Below the pieces are notes generated by a model. The model had not been told where the DNA came from. It ran no database searches and was given only the letters and a program-made list of their open reading frames with translations. From positions 1-64,000 of the forward strand of contig NZ_SCFY01000020.1 of NCBI RefSeq assembly GCF_007049795.1: a DNA stretch of 64,000 nucleotides. The letters are read 5' to 3'. Numbering within the stretch: position 1 is the first letter of the stretch; each line of letters begins with the position of its first letter. The DNA comes from Ectopseudomonas mendocina. GTDB lineage: Bacteria > Pseudomonadota > Gammaproteobacteria > Pseudomonadales > Pseudomonadaceae. Shown here one piece after another: positions 1 through 7,894 of the stretch. Made by a program: the position numbers and the translations under genes.

Positions 1-42
1 AATGGTGGCGCGTTCTTCAACGCTGAGTTCGGAATAAGACAT
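1..42 (-). CDS. IS30-family transposase, N-terminal 14 codons only
   Basis: Reading leftward from an ATG at 42, the first residues are MSYSELSVEERATI. This SxLSxEERxxI opening is typical of the IS30 transposase N-terminus, just ahead of its helix-turn-helix. The rest of the gene lies outside the window, so catalytic residues cannot be checked. It reads in the same direction as the recombinase gene that the element interrupts. Confidence 0.7.
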   Translation of the reverse strand, partial: MSYSELSVEERATI

Positions 43-98
43 AGGGGCAGCACCGTACCGGAAAGGTCAGGTGTTGCACTCAGTTTTTGCCGCCGCCC
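1..98 (-). mobile_element. End of an IS30-family insertion sequence (partial)
   Basis: This stretch carries the transposase start (1-42) and then about 55 bases up to the point where a recombinase reading frame resumes at 99. The segment at roughly 70-98 (GTGTTGCACTCAG followed by a T-rich, GCC-rich stretch) sits where the terminal inverted repeat should be. The other end lies outside the window, so the repeat and any target duplication cannot be confirmed. The element interrupts a serine recombinase gene. Family assignment rests on the transposase N-terminus. Confidence 0.65.
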
Positions 99-377
99 TC
101 GGTTTAAAGCTTCAACGGCGAGGTAATCGCCTCGTTTGACTACTCCGTTATCAACTGCATCTAAAAACGCCTTAAAACGCCCTTGCAGGATGTTTTTCCC
201 GGTGTAACCGGAGACACCAAGGTCATTAAGGTCAAGGCTGGTATCAATGACCGCTCCCTCGGCCACGATCTCGGGCCGAGCGGCGAAGCTGTCTATGAGG
301 TCTTGCTGCCGCCGCAGGCTGTCACCCTTGCGTTGTTCCTCACTGCTAAATCGGATGTAAGGCCATATTGTGGGCAT
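99..377 (-). pseudogene. Serine recombinase (resolvase/invertase type), N-terminal 93 codons, interrupted by the IS
   Basis: The frame opens at an ATG at 377 and reads MPTIWPYIRFSSEEQ, then KGDSLRRQ and later LNDLGVSGYTGKN and YLAVEALNR. This is the pattern of serine recombinases: an R-x-S nucleophile motif (here RFSSEEQ), then an S-L-x-x-Q helix, then the E-x-L-x-R motif of the catalytic domain. Similarity stops after EALNR, where LSR normally follows and where the IS30 end begins, so the gene is broken. Its start codon lies only about 50 bases from the comM junction, so it is very likely the integrase of an element that inserted into comM. Whether the remainder lies beyond the IS is outside the window. 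Confidence 0.75.
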
Positions 378-440
378 CGTGTCCCCTCCCCTGCGGGCAT
401 TCTGCCGCGTTTGTGACTGAGGGTCTAATGGTCTATCAAA
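378..440. other. Probable attachment-site junction between integrative element and comM
   Basis: Left of about 430 the sequence has no ComM similarity and leads into the recombinase start. Right of about 440 it reads straight into the ComM Walker A region (LLSGPPGTGKT). The crossover is therefore inside this span, most likely close to 428-440. The intact empty site and the opposite junction are not in the window, so the exact core cannot be set. Confidence 0.55.
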
Positions 441-1294
441 TCCTGCTCAGCGGCCCACCCGGCACAGGCAAAACCCTGCTGGCCAGCCGCCTACCAGGCC
501 TGCTACCTGCGCTTGACGAAAACGAGGCGCTGCAGGTAGCCGCGATCCATTCGGTGGCCAGCCATACGCCTCTGCAGCACTGGCCGCAGCGACCCTTTCG
601 CACCCCGCACCACAGCGCCTCCGGCCCGGCATTGGTGGGTGGCGGCAGTCGCCCGCAGCCTGGCGAAATAACCTTGGCCCATATGGGCATCCTGTTCCTC
701 GATGAGCTACCGGAATTCGACAGGAAAGTGCTGGAAGTGCTGCGCGAACCACTGGAAAGCGGCCACATCGTCATCGCCCGAGCCCGCGACAAGGTACGTT
801 TCCCCGCTCGTTTTCAGCTCGTTGCCGCCATGAACCCCTGCCCTTGCGGCTACCTCGGCGACCCGAGCAACCGCTGTCGCTGTACCCCGGAGCAGATCCA
901 GCGCTACCGCGCCAAGCTGTCGGGCCCGCTCCTTGATCGCATCGACCTGCACCTGACGGTCGCCCGCGAAACCACAGCCCTGAATGCACCACCGCAGGAT
1001 GGCGAAAGCACTGCGCAGGCAGCAGCCAAGGTGGCGCAGGCACGTGAGCGCCAAGTGCAACGCCAGGGCGTGGCCAACGCCTTTCTCGACCTACCCGGTC
1101 TGCGCCAACACTGCGCATTGAGCGACGCGGATCGCCAGTGGCTGGAAAACGCCTGCGAACGTCTTGGGCTGTCCCTGCGCGCGGCCCATCGCGTACTCAA
1201 GGTCGCGCGCACTCTGGCCGACCTGGCGAGCGAGCAGCAGATCAGCCGCGCCCACCTGGCTGAAGCGCTGCAGTACAGACCGGCAGCGGGGTGA
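428..1294 (+). pseudogene. comM: ComM/YifB Mg-chelatase-like AAA+ ATPase, 5'-truncated by insertion
   Basis: ComM is a ring helicase that promotes branch migration during natural transformation. A full protein is about 500 residues; only the last 285 or so are here. The frame contains the Walker A motif (SGPPGTGKT), the FRTPHHSASGPALVGGG segment, Walker B (ILFLDELPEF), the cysteine-rich AMNPCPCGYLGD segment with a CRC follow-up, and the LSGPLLDRIDLH sensor region, and it ends in the usual C-terminal domain. The N-terminal Lon-like domain is missing because the element joins the gene just before the P-loop. An ATG at 428 opens the frame, so a stub could be translated, but it is unlikely to work as ComM. 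The stop lies one base from the convergent chemoreceptor stop. Confidence 0.9.
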
Positions 1295-1295
1295 C

Positions 1296-3272
1296 TCAGC
1301 GAAAGCGCTCGACCTCCTGACGCAGCTGAGCGGCCAGGCGATCCAGCTCGCGCGCGGTATCGGCCAGGTTGGCCACCACTTCACGCTGCTCGCCGTTGGC
1401 CTGGGCGATGCTCTGCAGATTGGAGCTAAGCACGGTCGCAGTGCTGCTCTGCTCGCTGGTGGCGGTGGTGATGGCAGCGAACTGCTCGCCCGCCGCCTCG
1501 CTCTGTTCGCTGATCTGTGCCAGCGCTGAAGCCACCTTGGCGTTGCGCTCAAGACCGTCCTGCATCAGTTGCCGGCCCTGCTCCATGGTGGCGATGGCGC
1601 TGCTGGTCTCGCTCTGGATGCTGCCAATCATGGTGGAAATCTCGTTGGTCGCCTCGCGGGTACGCCCGGCCAGGTTGCGCACCTCGTCGGCGACCACGGC
1701 AAAACCACGACCCTGCTCGCCGGCACGTGCAGCCTCGATGGCGGCGTTGAGCGCCAGCAGGTTGGTCTGGTCGGCAATTGCCGTGATCACGCTGACGATG
1801 CCGCCAATTTCCTGCGAGCGCTGGCCAAGGCCGTTGATCACCGTGGAGGTCTGCTCCAGCGCCTCGGCAATCTGCACCAGTGCCTCGGAGGCCTGATCCA
1901 TCGAGGTACGACCGATACGGGTCTGTTGGGCGTTGGCACTGGCCATACGCTCTGTACTGCGCATATTGTCGGCGATGTTCTGCGAAGTTGCGCTGAACTC
2001 CTCCACCGCGCCAGCCATGCTGCTGATCTCGCCCGACTGCTGATCGATCCCCTGGTAGGCATCGCGCGACAGCGCCGACATAGACTGCGAGCGCGCACTG
2101 ACATCCTGAGCCGCACTGCGAATGCCCGCGACCATGTTCGCCAGCGCCTCGCCCATGCGGTTGAAGCTGCGCGCCAACTCACCAATCTCATCATCACTAG
2201 ACTGCGCCATGCGCGCGCCGAGATCACCAGCACCGAGCGCCTGCGCCTGTTGCACCAGATCGCCCAGCGGCCGCAGCTTGCGTCGCAGCAACCAGACCAC
2301 GGCGATCACCGCCAGCAACAGGGTCAGCGCACTGCCGATAGCCAGCTGGGTGCCGACGCGCCAGGTGACCGCCTGGATTTCCTCGCGCGGCATGCTCGCC
2401 AGCACCGTCCAGGGGCCGCCGGCAAACGGCATGGCCACGCTGTAGAACTCGTCATGACCATCACTCCAGAAACCGCCCTTGCCGGGGCTGGCGATCAACT
2501 CGGTAAGCGCCGCAGGCAGGCTGCTCATAGTGGCGGCACCGGCCGGAGCCACCAGCCACTTGCCCTGCTCGTCGAGCAGCGCCAGCGAACCAGTGCTGCC
2601 GATGCGGAAATCGGAGAGGTTGCGCATTTGCAGGTTCTGCGCGTCGGTGTAGTCGAAGCCAACGAACAGCACGGCGATCACCCGCCCACCGGTATCGCGC
2701 ACCGGGGTGTACTGGGTCATGTAGAAGCGGTCGAACAGCAGCGCACGGCCGACATAACCCTGGCCTGCCAGGAGTTTCTGATAAGCCGGATGCTGGTGGT
2801 CCAGCACGGTACCCAGCGCACGAGTACCGTCCTGTTTGGTCAGAGAGGTAGTGATGCGCACGAATTCTTCACCGTCGCGCACGAACACCGTGGCTACGCC
2901 AGCGGTCATGCGGGTAAAGTCGTCGACCTCACTGAAGTCGTTGTTCAACCGGGTCGCGCCCAGATAAAGGGCCGGGGTCTGCAGGCTACCAACCGCGACA
3001 CGCTCGTCGCTGCGCACCTGCAAACCGCTGCTGAAGCGCTGCTCGAAGAGGCCGGCCAGGCGCTGCGTGCTGTCGCGCAGACTGCCATGGAAGGTCTCGA
3101 GCTGGTCGGCCAGCAGGCCGGCTTCGCTACCCAGATGCTTCTCTCGGGTGGCCAGGTTGGCTTCGTTGAGCGAGCGCAAGGCGAACAGGGTGCTGAAGCT
3201 GATCAGCAGCACCAGCACCAGTGCCAGGATGGCGGCCAGTTGCAGAGCGATACGGGAACGAGGAGGGGTCAT
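1296..3272 (-). CDS. Methyl-accepting chemotaxis protein with Cache_3-Cache_2-type sensor
   Basis: A 658-residue transmembrane chemoreceptor. A first membrane segment is at about 9-31 and a large periplasmic sensor region follows to about 305; its arrangement resembles the double Cache_3-Cache_2 type. A second membrane segment (LTLLLAVIAVVWLL) leads to a HAMP linker and a C-terminal signalling domain. The hairpin tip is intact (IADQTNLLALNAAIEAARAGEQ split over a conserved stretch, then GRGFAVVADEVRNLA), so coupling to CheA/CheW is expected. The ligand is unknown. It stands alone, convergent with the comM remnant and transcribed from the 175-base gap before 3448. Confidence 0.9.
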   Translation of the reverse strand: MTPPRSRIALQLAAILALVLVLLISFSTLFALRSLNEANLATREKHLGSEAGLLADQLETFHGSLRDSTQRLAGLFEQRFSSGLQVRSDERVAVGSLQTPALYLGATRLNNDFSEVDDFTRMTAGVATVFVRDGEEFVRITTSLTKQDGTRALGTVLDHQHPAYQKLLAGQGYVGRALLFDRFYMTQYTPVRDTGGRVIAVLFVGFDYTDAQNLQMRNLSDFRIGSTGSLALLDEQGKWLVAPAGAATMSSLPAALTELIASPGKGGFWSDGHDEFYSVAMPFAGGPWTVLASMPREEIQAVTWRVGTQLAIGSALTLLLAVIAVVWLLRRKLRPLGDLVQQAQALGAGDLGARMAQSSDDEIGELARSFNRMGEALANMVAGIRSAAQDVSARSQSMSALSRDAYQGIDQQSGEISSMAGAVEEFSATSQNIADNMRSTERMASANAQQTRIGRTSMDQASEALVQIAEALEQTSTVINGLGQRSQEIGGIVSVITAIADQTNLLALNAAIEAARAGEQGRGFAVVADEVRNLAGRTREATNEISTMIGSIQSETSSAIATMEQGRQLMQDGLERNAKVASALAQISEQSEAAGEQFAAITTATSEQSSTATVLSSNLQSIAQANGEQREVVANLADTARELDRLAAQLRQEVERFR

Positions 3273-3447
3273 TCAGGCCTCTCAAGGCCTGACTCAATAG
3301 TGGCAGGCCGAACAGAACAGGGGTTGACTGACCCGAGTGGTCATACGACCCCGAGCCAGGGCGCGGCAGGATACCTGAGCAGTATGGTTGGTCAATCAGC
3401 GCTCTGCCAAATGGCAATCATTTGCTCTCAAAAAACTGTATCGGCAG

Positions 3448-4368
3448 CTAAAGCACTCTCTCCACTGCGGGAAGCTGCATGGCCGCTACTTCGGCCAACA
3501 GGTAGTCGCGCAGCCGCTGCAAACGCGCCTGCGCACGATGCCCACGCGGCCATACCAGATAATAGCTATCGCCACTGAATACTGCCGTTGGCCAGGGCAA
3601 CCCGAGACGGCCTGCGCCCACGTCCTCGGCCACCATCAGCAGATCACCGATGGACACGCCATAGCCACGTGCGGCGGCGACGATGCCCAGTTCAAGCATG
3701 TCGAACAGCTGGCCGGTCTTCAGCGGCACCTGCTCATCCAGACCCGTGGCCTGCAACCAGCGCCGCCAGTCGCGGCGATCCGGCGTCGGGTGCAACTGCT
3801 CCGCCGCCTGCAGCCGCGCCAGCGCCCAGGGGCCTGCGTCAGAATCACCGACAGCGCACACCGGAATCAGCCACTCCTCGAACAACAACACGCATTCCCA
3901 CTCATCCGGGAACTGGCCATCGGATAACAGCACCGCACAGTCGAATGGCTCATGGCGGAAGTCGACCTTGTCCACATCCATCCAGGCGCTGGTGAGTTGC
4001 ACCTCGCTGTCCGGGTTGGCCAGACGAAAGTGCGACAGCCGCGCGAGTAACCAGCGCATGGTCAGGGTCGACGGCGCCTTCAGGCGCAGCACCTCATCAT
4101 CGGCGCGCAACGCAGCGCTGGCGCGCTCCAGTGCATCGAAGCCGTCGCTCAGCCCCGGCAACAGAGCACGGGCCGGATCGGTCAGGTGCAGACTGCGGCC
4201 ACGACGCTCGAACAGACGACAAGCGAAGTACTCCTCCAGCGTGCGGATGTGCCGGCTTACCGCGCTCTGGGTGATGGCCAGTTCTTCAGCGGCTCGGGTA
4301 AAGGAGGCATGGCGTGCGGCGGCTTCGAAGGCGCGCAGGGCGTAAAGCGGTGGAAGACGACGCGTCAC
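3448..4368 (-). CDS. LysR-family regulator, GcvA-like
   Basis: The protein opens with RRLPPLYALRAFEAAARH, followed by the helix-turn-helix (SFTRAAEELAITQSAVSRHI) and a LysR effector domain. This opening is typical of the GcvA group. I chose the GTG at 4368 because it places the RRLPPL motif at the N-terminus as in relatives; the in-frame ATG at 4461 would add 31 residues with no family similarity and would run closer to the divergent MATE gene. Length from the GTG is 306 residues. The divergent arrangement suggests it may control the pump gene, but this is only context. Confidence 0.8.
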   Translation of the reverse strand: MTRRLPPLYALRAFEAAARHASFTRAAEELAITQSAVSRHIRTLEEYFACRLFERRGRSLHLTDPARALLPGLSDGFDALERASAALRADDEVLRLKAPSTLTMRWLLARLSHFRLANPDSEVQLTSAWMDVDKVDFRHEPFDCAVLLSDGQFPDEWECVLLFEEWLIPVCAVGDSDAGPWALARLQAAEQLHPTPDRRDWRRWLQATGLDEQVPLKTGQLFDMLELGIVAAARGYGVSIGDLLMVAEDVGAGRLGLPWPTAVFSGDSYYLVWPRGHRAQARLQRLRDYLLAEVAAMQLPAVERVL

Positions 4369-4507
4369 CGCATAGAACCATGAGTTTTGATCATGCCTGG
4401 CATGGCTATTTTCCTTTTGTGGGCATTCGCTACAAACCAGAGAATAGCTGTCATTGCTCATCCTCCGACAGTCTGGGGATGCTTACCCTGCCGAAGTTTT
4501 ACTCATC

Positions 4508-5893
4508 ATGAAGAATTCCCTTGGCCACGAGTTGGGCGCGCTGCTGCGCCTGGCCGGCCCGCTGATCTCCGCCCAACTGGCCCACGCGCTGATGATTTTC
4601 ACCGACACGCTGATGATGGCCATGCTCGGCCCGCAGCAACTGGCCGGTGGCGCGCTGGGCGCCACCTGCTATTTCATTTTCTCGATCTTCTGCACCGGGG
4701 TGATCGCAGCGGTGGGCAGCCTGATTGCCATTCGCCATGGCGCGGGCGACCCGTCCGGCATCACGCGCCTGATCCGCAACGGTCTGTGGCTGGCCATGCT
4801 GCTGGGCGCCGTCAGCGCGTTGTGCCTCAATGGCCTGGGCCCGCTGCTGCCGCATCTTGGCCAGGACCCTGACGCAGCCAGCCAGGCCATGGCATTCCTG
4901 CGCCCGTTGTCGCTGGCACTGCCCGGCTACCTGTGTTTCATGGCGCTGCGCGGCTTCACCAGTGCCATTGGCCATCCCGGCCCGGTCATGGCCATCAGCA
5001 TCGCCGGTACCGCCGCCAATTTCGTCATCAACTACGCGCTGATCAAGGGTTGGTTCGGCCTGCCCAGCCTGGGCCTGAGCGGCATCGGCATGACCACAGC
5101 GCTGGTCAGCAGCGCCATGGCGCTGGCATTGGCGCTGTACATCCTGCTCTCGCCAACCTATCACCGCTACCAGCTGCGGCGCGGCATGGGTCGCCCACAG
5201 CGAGCGGAAATGCGCGCTTTGCTGCGCCTGGGCCTGCCTATCGGCGGCACCTACGCCGCCGAACAGGGGCTGTTCACCTTTGCCACGCTGTGCATGGGCG
5301 CGCTGGGCAGCGTGCAGCTGGCGGCGCATCAGATCGCCATGCAAACGGTGGCGCTGGCGTTCATCGTGCCGCAAGGGTTGTCCTATGCCGTGACCTTCCG
5401 CGTCGGCCTGCACTACGGCGCCGACCGCCTGCATCTGTCGCGGCAGGCGGGGCACCTGGGCATGGCCGTGGGCGCCGCCCTGATGCTGCTGTTCGCCCTG
5501 CTGTTCTGGCTGCTGCCAGAGTGGATCATCGGTCTGTTCCTCGACCGTCACGACCCGGCTTTCGCCGATATCGTCACCCTCGCGGTCGGCCTGTTGGCGA
5601 TTGCCGCCTGGTTCGAGCTGTTCGATGGTTTGCAGAGCATCGCCATGGGCGCGATCCGCGGGCTGAACGACGGCCGTACCACTCTGCTGATCGGTCTGAC
5701 GGGTTACTGGTGCGTGGGCGCACCGCTGGTCTGGCTGTTCGCCTTCCCGCTCGGCTGGGGTGCCCAAGGCGTCTGGTGGGGCCTGGCTGCCGGCCTGGCA
5801 GTCACGGCGAGCGGGCTGGTGCTGGGTTTCCAATGGAAGACGGCGCGCCTGCAGCGGCCGAGTGCACTGGCGAGCGAGGCCTGCTTGCCGTAA
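4508..5893 (+). CDS. norM: MATE-family multidrug/Na+(H+) antiporter, NorM-like
   Basis: A 461-residue protein of about 12 hydrophobic segments. The N-terminal half has LAGPLISAQLAHALMIFTDT and LGPQQLAGGALGA, the pattern of NorM/PmpM-type MATE carriers, and the second half repeats it (LRLGLPIGGTYAAEQGLF). Such pumps exchange cationic drugs and dyes for Na+ or H+ across the inner membrane. I start at the ATG at 4508, since the longer frame from 4454 adds 18 residues outside the family pattern and overlaps the LysR leader region. It diverges from the GcvA-like LysR gene. The symbol reflects family, not proven orthology. Confidence 0.85.
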   Translation: MKNSLGHELGALLRLAGPLISAQLAHALMIFTDTLMMAMLGPQQLAGGALGATCYFIFSIFCTGVIAAVGSLIAIRHGAGDPSGITRLIRNGLWLAMLLGAVSALCLNGLGPLLPHLGQDPDAASQAMAFLRPLSLALPGYLCFMALRGFTSAIGHPGPVMAISIAGTAANFVINYALIKGWFGLPSLGLSGIGMTTALVSSAMALALALYILLSPTYHRYQLRRGMGRPQRAEMRALLRLGLPIGGTYAAEQGLFTFATLCMGALGSVQLAAHQIAMQTVALAFIVPQGLSYAVTFRVGLHYGADRLHLSRQAGHLGMAVGAALMLLFALLFWLLPEWIIGLFLDRHDPAFADIVTLAVGLLAIAAWFELFDGLQSIAMGAIRGLNDGRTTLLIGLTGYWCVGAPLVWLFAFPLGWGAQGVWWGLAAGLAVTASGLVLGFQWKTARLQRPSALASEACLP

Positions 5894-5910
5894 CCCGGCT
5901 ACACGCGCGC

Positions 5911-5933
5911 CTCGGATTGCATCCGGGCTTCGG
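5911..5933. repeat. Dispersed GGATTGCATCCGGGCT-type short repeat
   Basis: This 23-base stretch matches three others in the window (10501-10523, 25286-25310, 41888-41910). All lie between genes and are built around GGATTGCA followed by a C-rich and G-rich tail that can fold back. It fits the many short intergenic palindromic repeats of Pseudomonas, but I cannot name the family. Confidence 0.5.
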
Positions 5934-5945
5934 AACTGCGGCGCC

Positions 5946-7604
5946 TCACGCCGAAGGCGGAGTACCGCTCAGCAGCGGCTGACGCAAGCCAAACACCAGA
6001 AAACGTGCCAGCTCCGCCAGAGGTATCGCCTTGCTGATCAGGTAACCCTGCACCTGGTCGCAGCCATACTGGCGCAGCATGTCGAGCTGCTCGATGTTTT
6101 CCACCCCTTCGGCCACCACCTCGAGATTGAGGTTGTGCGCCAGGTTGATCATCGCCCGCACCAGTTGGCGGTTCTCGGCACGCTCGCCCATGCCGCCGAC
6201 GAAGCTCCTGTCGATCTTCAGCAGGGTGATCGGCAGGCTGTTGAGGTGGACGAAGGAGGAAAACCCGGTGCCGAAGTCGTCCAGCGAGAAACGCACGCCG
6301 AGCCGTCCCAGTGCCAGCATGGTCTGCTGCACCTGGTCGCTGCGGCGCATCACTGCGGTTTCGGTCAGCTCGAACTCTAGCCACTGCGCGTCCACCCCAC
6401 GCTCTTCGATCTGGCGGCTGAGTGTCGGCAGCAATTGGCTGTCCTGAAACTGGCGGAACGACAGGTTGACCGCCATATGCAGTGCCGGCAGACCGCGCCC
6501 ACGCAGCCACTGCATGTCGCGCAGGGCACGGGAGATGACCCAGTAACCGAGCGGTACGATCAGCCCGGTTTCTTCGGCCAACAGCACGAATTCATTGGGC
6601 GAGAGCAGCCCACGCTCGCTGTGCTGCCAGCGCACCAGCGCCTCCAGGCCGACGATGTGCCCGCTTTTCAGGCACAGGCGCGGCTGGTAATGCAGCTCCA
6701 GTTCATCTCGGCGCAGCGCCCGGCGCAACTCGCCTTCCAGATCGGCCTGGTGGCGAGCGCTGCGGTTGAGGCGCTCGTCGTAGACATGAAACACGCAACC
6801 CTGCTGACGCTTGGCATGCTGCATGGCCGTGTGCGCATGCCACAGCAGCGGGTCGGCGCCCTCTCCAGGCTGGGCGTGAGCGAGCCCCAGACTACAGCCG
6901 ATCAACAGACTCTCGCCGTCCACCCAGTAAGGCTCACCCAATACCTCGGTGACACGCTCGGCAAGGCGCTCCACGCGCTGCGGATCGCGGCGTGCATCGA
7001 GCAACAGAGCGAATTCGTCGCTACCCAGACGCGCAATCTGATCGCAAGGCTGCAGCAGACTCTTGAGCCGCGCCACCACCTGCAGGATCAGGCGATCCCC
7101 AGCCTGGTAGCCGAGGGCATCGTTGGCGTGACGGAAGTTGTCCAGGTCGAGATGCCCCAGCACCAGGCCACGACCGTTGCACTCGCCCAGCCGCGCGGCG
7201 AGCAGGGTCTGGAAGCCCTGGCGATTGGCGATACCGGTCAAGGGGTCCTGCTCGGCCAGGCGCTGCAGGGTGTGACGCAGGTTGCCCTGCTCGCGCGCGT
7301 AGCGCAGGCAGCGGCGTAACACATCGAGGCTGAGGCTGCTGCGCACCAGCCAGTCACTGACCCCGGTCGGCTCTTCAGCGGGCTCGTCCTCGAGCAGCAG
7401 CACTATCGGTAACGGGCATTGATTGCTGTGCGGAAGTCTATCCGGAGTGGCCAGCAACAGACCGCTGGCGTGGTCGTCGAACAGGCTGCTGGCCGCCTCC
7501 CAGGAAGGCGCGGTGATCAGCGGTGAAGGGCTCTCGAGGGCGCCCAATTGCTCGCGCAACAATTCGGCCCAGCCTGGCGAATCTGCCAGCAGAACCAGGC
7601 GCAT
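5946..7604 (-). CDS. Cyclic-di-GMP protein: pseudo-receiver, degenerate GGDEF, intact EAL
   Basis: About 552 residues from the ATG at 7604 (a longer frame begins at 7646). The first 110 residues look like a receiver fold but I see no phospho-acceptor Asp at the expected place. The GGDEF domain has the signature LGSDEF instead of GGDEF, so cyclase activity is doubtful. The EAL domain keeps EALVRW, ELTETAVM, DDFGTGFSS, LKIDRSFV and AEGVEN, the residues for metal binding and hydrolysis, so phosphodiesterase activity is the likeliest output. No membrane segment was seen, so it should be cytoplasmic. It diverges from rep. Confidence 0.85.
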   Translation of the reverse strand: MRLVLLADSPGWAELLREQLGALESPSPLITAPSWEAASSLFDDHASGLLLATPDRLPHSNQCPLPIVLLLEDEPAEEPTGVSDWLVRSSLSLDVLRRCLRYAREQGNLRHTLQRLAEQDPLTGIANRQGFQTLLAARLGECNGRGLVLGHLDLDNFRHANDALGYQAGDRLILQVVARLKSLLQPCDQIARLGSDEFALLLDARRDPQRVERLAERVTEVLGEPYWVDGESLLIGCSLGLAHAQPGEGADPLLWHAHTAMQHAKRQQGCVFHVYDERLNRSARHQADLEGELRRALRRDELELHYQPRLCLKSGHIVGLEALVRWQHSERGLLSPNEFVLLAEETGLIVPLGYWVISRALRDMQWLRGRGLPALHMAVNLSFRQFQDSQLLPTLSRQIEERGVDAQWLEFELTETAVMRRSDQVQQTMLALGRLGVRFSLDDFGTGFSSFVHLNSLPITLLKIDRSFVGGMGERAENRQLVRAMINLAHNLNLEVVAEGVENIEQLDMLRQYGCDQVQGYLISKAIPLAELARFLVFGLRQPLLSGTPPSA

Positions 7605-7894
7605 GGGTGCGACGAGCGTGGACAAGCGACCTCCCCCAATGATCAAGAATGATGGCGAATCATGTCGCCTGACCGCGTCTTAACCGACGTCTAATCAATC
7701 ACATCCGGGTGAAAGTGAACGCACATCCTGAGGTATAGCCAAAAAACCGGCAAGTGGAACCAGAGTACTGCATCCGTTCGGATAACCCAGCGCGCTGCGC
7801 TTCCGTTCCGTGCGCTAGGACACAGTTCCGGACGGTCGCGGCAGAAGTCATCAGGCCTGTTAAAATGCGCGGCCATTTTTCTGCGAACGATCTC

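Noticed and set aside
1569..3578. 669-codon plus-strand frame opposite the chemoreceptor
   Set aside because: It is the antisense shadow of a clearly recognised MCP, with low-complexity His/Arg/Gln-rich sequence.
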